64,000 bases of DNA from Croceibacterium mercuriale (GTDB taxonomy: Bacteria > Pseudomonadota > Alphaproteobacteria > Sphingomonadales > Sphingomonadaceae). Where the stretch lies: positions 62,001 through 126,000 of the forward strand of contig NZ_JTDN01000003.1 in NCBI RefSeq assembly GCF_000802385.1, written 5' to 3'. Within the stretch, counting starts at the first letter, position 1; the number at the start of each line of letters is the position of its first letter. Below, one piece after another: positions 61,195-64,000 of this stretch. The translations under genes were made by a program, and so were the position numbers. The notes below the pieces were generated by a model. That model was given only the letters and a program-made list of their open reading frames with translations, did not search any database and was not told the origin of the DNA.

Positions 61195-64000
61195 ATGCTC
61201 GAGATCTTCACGATCGGTGGCGGTGAGTACATCGTCAATGTGCTGAACGCCGTTTCGGCATGGTGTGGGGGAGGGGGGTTCCGCTCGCTCCTGCGCGTCG
61301 TGATGGTGATCGGGCTGATGTACTCGCTGCTGGTCGTCGCTTTTTCGATGAACTGGCGCGCATGGCTCAACTGGTTCCTGGGCGCGACGCTGATGTACGG
61401 CGCGCTGATTGTCCCCACCACCAGCGTGAAGGTGACCGACCGGCTCAACCCGGCGCTGCCGGCGGCGGTAGTCGACAACGTGCCGGTGGGTCTCGCCGTG
61501 GTGGCGTCGATCTCGAGCCAGATGGGCGACTGGATGACCCGCACGGCCGAGACCGTCTTCACCATGCCTGAGGCGCTCAAGCTCAGCACCAATGGTATGA
61601 TCTACGGCTCGCGCCTGTTCGACCGCACTCGCGAGTTCCGCATCCGCGATCCGCGCGCCAAGGCGAATGTGGAAGAGTACATCCGCCAGTGCCTGTTCTA
61701 CGACTTCATGCTGGGTCACAAGGATATCGGCGCGGTCGCTAACTCGGCCAATCTCCTCGAGGCGATCGGGCCCGGGTCGCCGGCACGCGGGATGCGGTTC
61801 GTACTTGATGACGGCACGTCCGAGATCCGCACCTGCAACTCCGGCTATGCGACGCTCGCCAATACGACCATGACGAGCGAGACGAATGTGGGACTGCTCT
61901 ACGCGGCGCGGCGTCTGTACCCGAACCTCGCCGATGCTGCCGCACGCACCAAGCTCGACACCGACTTGCCGCTGATCGGCAACGCCTTTTTCGGCAGCAG
62001 TCAGACGGCCGCTCAGCTGTTCCAGCAACGTGCGTTGGTAGATGCCTTCCTTGAAGCCCGGGCCAATCTCGGCGGCGCCGACGGGGACACCTTCTCCAGT
62101 ATGCGCGCCGACGAACAGGCACGGAATACTTACACCTCGATCGCCGACCAGGCGATGACCTGGGTGCCGCTGCTCAACATCGTGCTGACGGTGGTGTTCT
62201 ACGCCATGTTCCCCGTCATCTTCCCGCTGTTCCTGCTGCCGCAGACCGGCGTGCCAGCGGTGAAGGGGTACTTCACCGGCTTTTTCTATCTAGCTGCTTG
62301 GGGTCCGCTCTATGCGGTCCTGCACATGTTCATCATGGATCGCAGCGCTAAGGGGATGCAGGCGGTCACCGATGGCGCCGTCACCATGGCGACACTCGCC
62401 GACATCGATGCAGTCAACGCTGACACCGCGACGATCGCCGGTTTCATGATGATGTCGATCCCGTTCCTCGCTGCCGGCATGGCGCGGGGCGCAATGGCGA
62501 TCTCTTCGCAGGCGACCTCAATGCTGGCACCGGCGCAGAGCGCGGCCGAGGCGGCTGCGGTGGAGCGGACCACCGGCAACTACTCCTACGGCAACCTCGC
62601 CTACCAGAACCTCACCGGCAATGTCCGCCAGTCCGATCAGTGGAACACCGCACCTTCGCAGATGGGTGGGTTCGGGAAGACAGGCTTCCAGCAGGCCGAC
62701 GGCACCAGCGCATTCTCGACGGCGGACGGTACATCCGTTTTCGACACCCGGGGCGGTCAATCATCGCTGGCCCAAACCCCTTCGGGCAGCAGCGGCTTTT
62801 CTACCGACATGAAGCGGGCGCTTTCAGACGGCTATGGTCGAGTTCAGTCCACGCGGCAGACCGCGACAGATCGCTGGTCCGCGACAGCGACCACCGCCAG
62901 CGAGCTGATGCAAGCTGTCGAGCAGCGGCGAGGAAGCTCTGTTGAGACTGGCTCCGGCCTCAATAACAGCATTTCAGATCTTCATGATGTATCGAGCAAT
63001 ATCTCGAGCACGTTGCAGTCGCGCTTCGGTCTTTCCGCCAATGAAGCTGACCGAATTGCCCGAACCTCGACACTGACGGGAGACGGAAGCCTCAGTGCAG
63101 GTATACCTGGGCTCGCAGGTATTGGCGTTCGCGCCGCCGCTTTGGCGACGCGCGAAACCGGCAGGACGGTGACAGCTGAGGAAGCTCTCAGCGACATGCG
63201 CGATTACGTATCTCGTGAGAGCAACAGTAGTCAGGCGCGACAGGCTCGAGAGGACTTCACGCGCGAGACAAGTAGCAGCAGCGACAGCACAGTCAGAAGC
63301 CTCTCCAACCGGCTTGGCGCAAGCATCGAGCAATCGCGTGCGGCCTCTCTTGAAGCATCGCAGAGCGAAGAAACCTATCGCCGGATCAGCGAGGACGTCA
63401 GCCAAGCTGAAGCCCGTGGCTTCAGGCTCGATCATAATGAGACACAGGAGTTTGTTACCTACGCTCAGAACGAGCTGGCGAAGGACCCCATTCTTGCGGC
63501 TAGTGGTTGGACCCCAGGTGTTGTGGTTCCGAAGACGGCGCAGCAGGAGCAGGTGCGTGACTATATGCTTGACGGCTACATGCGCCAGCGGGTCAATGAA
63601 GTTCGCGAGGAGCTGGGGGTAGCGGTCCCGGACTTGCCGTCTGCTACGATGCAAGGTCCGTCCGTTGCTACTTCTGATGACGTCGTTGCTTGGGGCAATG
63701 CCAGGATGGCCGGTGTTCAGAGCCAAGGGCCTGACGTGGATGTTCGTGCATCATCGGGTGATCCAGACGTTGCTCGCACTGTTAGTGACCGGCTCGAGGC
63801 GAGCGACGATCGTATTATTCAATCCGGTGTGGGGCTCGGTAATGAATTGGCGAGCGGACGGCAGCAGGCACGTGCAGTCGGCGCCGAAGTAGGCGAGCGC
63901 AATCATGCCACCCTTGCTCGAACCATGCCTGGCTTGTCCAACGCGCTTGAAGCCCTGGATGGCGGCCGTAGCGGAACCAGTGCGGTGGTGCCTCTTGATC
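61195..64000 (+). CDS. traG: Mating-pair protein TraG (3' end beyond the window)
   Basis: At least 935 residues are visible and the frame is open to the window end. The N-terminal TraG_N part (about 1-470) has several membrane segments (LLRVVMVIGLMYSLLVVAFS; VPLLNIVLTVVFYAMFPVIF; IAGFMMMSIPFLAAGMARGA). A long Ser/Gln/Thr-rich periplasmic or cytoplasmic region follows (from about 500), with composition like the part of F TraG implicated in mating-pair stabilisation and entry exclusion. ATG 61195, 12 bases after traH. The missing end would normally hold the region that contacts the partner's TraS-like protein. Confidence 0.92.
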   Translation, partial: MLEIFTIGGGEYIVNVLNAVSAWCGGGGFRSLLRVVMVIGLMYSLLVVAFSMNWRAWLNWFLGATLMYGALIVPTTSVKVTDRLNPALPAAVVDNVPVGLAVVASISSQMGDWMTRTAETVFTMPEALKLSTNGMIYGSRLFDRTREFRIRDPRAKANVEEYIRQCLFYDFMLGHKDIGAVANSANLLEAIGPGSPARGMRFVLDDGTSEIRTCNSGYATLANTTMTSETNVGLLYAARRLYPNLADAAARTKLDTDLPLIGNAFFGSSQTAAQLFQQRALVDAFLEARANLGGADGDTFSSMRADEQARNTYTSIADQAMTWVPLLNIVLTVVFYAMFPVIFPLFLLPQTGVPAVKGYFTGFFYLAAWGPLYAVLHMFIMDRSAKGMQAVTDGAVTMATLADIDAVNADTATIAGFMMMSIPFLAAGMARGAMAISSQATSMLAPAQSAAEAAAVERTTGNYSYGNLAYQNLTGNVRQSDQWNTAPSQMGGFGKTGFQQADGTSAFSTADGTSVFDTRGGQSSLAQTPSGSSGFSTDMKRALSDGYGRVQSTRQTATDRWSATATTASELMQAVEQRRGSSVETGSGLNNSISDLHDVSSNISSTLQSRFGLSANEADRIARTSTLTGDGSLSAGIPGLAGIGVRAAALATRETGRTVTAEEALSDMRDYVSRESNSSQARQAREDFTRETSSSSDSTVRSLSNRLGASIEQSRAASLEASQSEETYRRISEDVSQAEARGFRLDHNETQEFVTYAQNELAKDPILAASGWTPGVVVPKTAQQEQVRDYMLDGYMRQRVNEVREELGVAVPDLPSATMQGPSVATSDDVVAWGNARMAGVQSQGPDVDVRASSGDPDVARTVSDRLEASDDRIIQSGVGLGNELASGRQQARAVGAEVGERNHATLARTMPGLSNALEALDGGRSGTSAVVPLD

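Noticed and set aside
60853-62028. 391-codon open frame on the minus strand
   Set aside because: Antisense to traH and traG, which are recognised by conserved blocks.
1-64000. tRNA, rRNA or CRISPR array
   Set aside because: No regularly spaced repeats and no recognisable tRNA or rRNA segment were seen on reading; a dedicated search was not possible.

Overview
The window looks like an alphaproteobacterial replicon, most likely from a sphingomonad (Sphingomonas, Novosphingobium or Sphingobium group). The reasons are the gene-by-gene resemblance of the right third to the F-type transfer regions carried by sphingomonad plasmids, the high-GC codon use of the housekeeping-like parts, and the families of insertion sequences present. 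That host assignment is an inference; there is no rRNA, tRNA or core gene here to fix it.

Positions 1 to about 36,000 hold a patchwork surface-polysaccharide region broken up by insertion sequences. It opens with the end of an IS66 element (1-535). Genes consistent with a nonulosonic (sialic-like) acid pathway follow: a GT42-like sialyltransferase candidate (1263-2132), a CMP-nonulosonate cytidylyltransferase (3003-3710), a BNR/sialidase-fold lipoprotein (5897-7135), a GT14 (Core-2/I-branching type) transferase (7791-8726), a Wzx-type flippase (8898-10268), an unusual NeuB synthase fused to an N-terminal glycosyltransferase-like domain (17550-19091) and an inositol-monophosphatase-family enzyme (19018-19719). 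Between them lies a compact six-gene minus-strand operon (16918 to 11950): GtrA-like protein, polyprenyl-phosphate-type GT2, UPF0104/LPG-flippase-like membrane protein, APH-type kinase, HAD phosphatase and sugar nucleotidyltransferase. Further right are an SGNH hydrolase (21045), a fucosyltransferase-like enzyme (25211), a frameshifted O-acyltransferase (32207-33210) and a Tat-type lipoprotein SGNH hydrolase (33242-34528). IS5, IS630, IS2-group, IS110 and IS66 remnants lie among these genes, several as inverted pairs.

Positions 28,700-36,600 look like the remains of an integrated element: a truncated and frameshifted P4-type integrase, a frameshifted spanin-like gene, a winged-helix regulator, small hypothetical genes and an XRE repressor with repeat sequences upstream. 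Three related GC-rich hairpins punctuate this part.

Positions 39,900-41,823 carry a translationally coupled three-gene operon: a possible antitoxin, a PIN-domain protein and a patatin-like phospholipase. It is followed by a 42-bp palindrome. This is the best candidate here for an undescribed toxin or defence system.

Positions 42,000-64,000 are plasmid transfer functions: a winged-helix-like protein, a lytic transglycosylase, three minus-strand genes, and then a long plus-strand F-type conjugation operon in the order traA-L-E-K-B-dsbC-V-C-orf-trbI-S26 peptidase-W-orf-U-trbC-N-orf-F-H-G (traG runs off the window). The genes would build the pilus and mating channel; relaxase and coupling protein are not in view and probably lie to the right.
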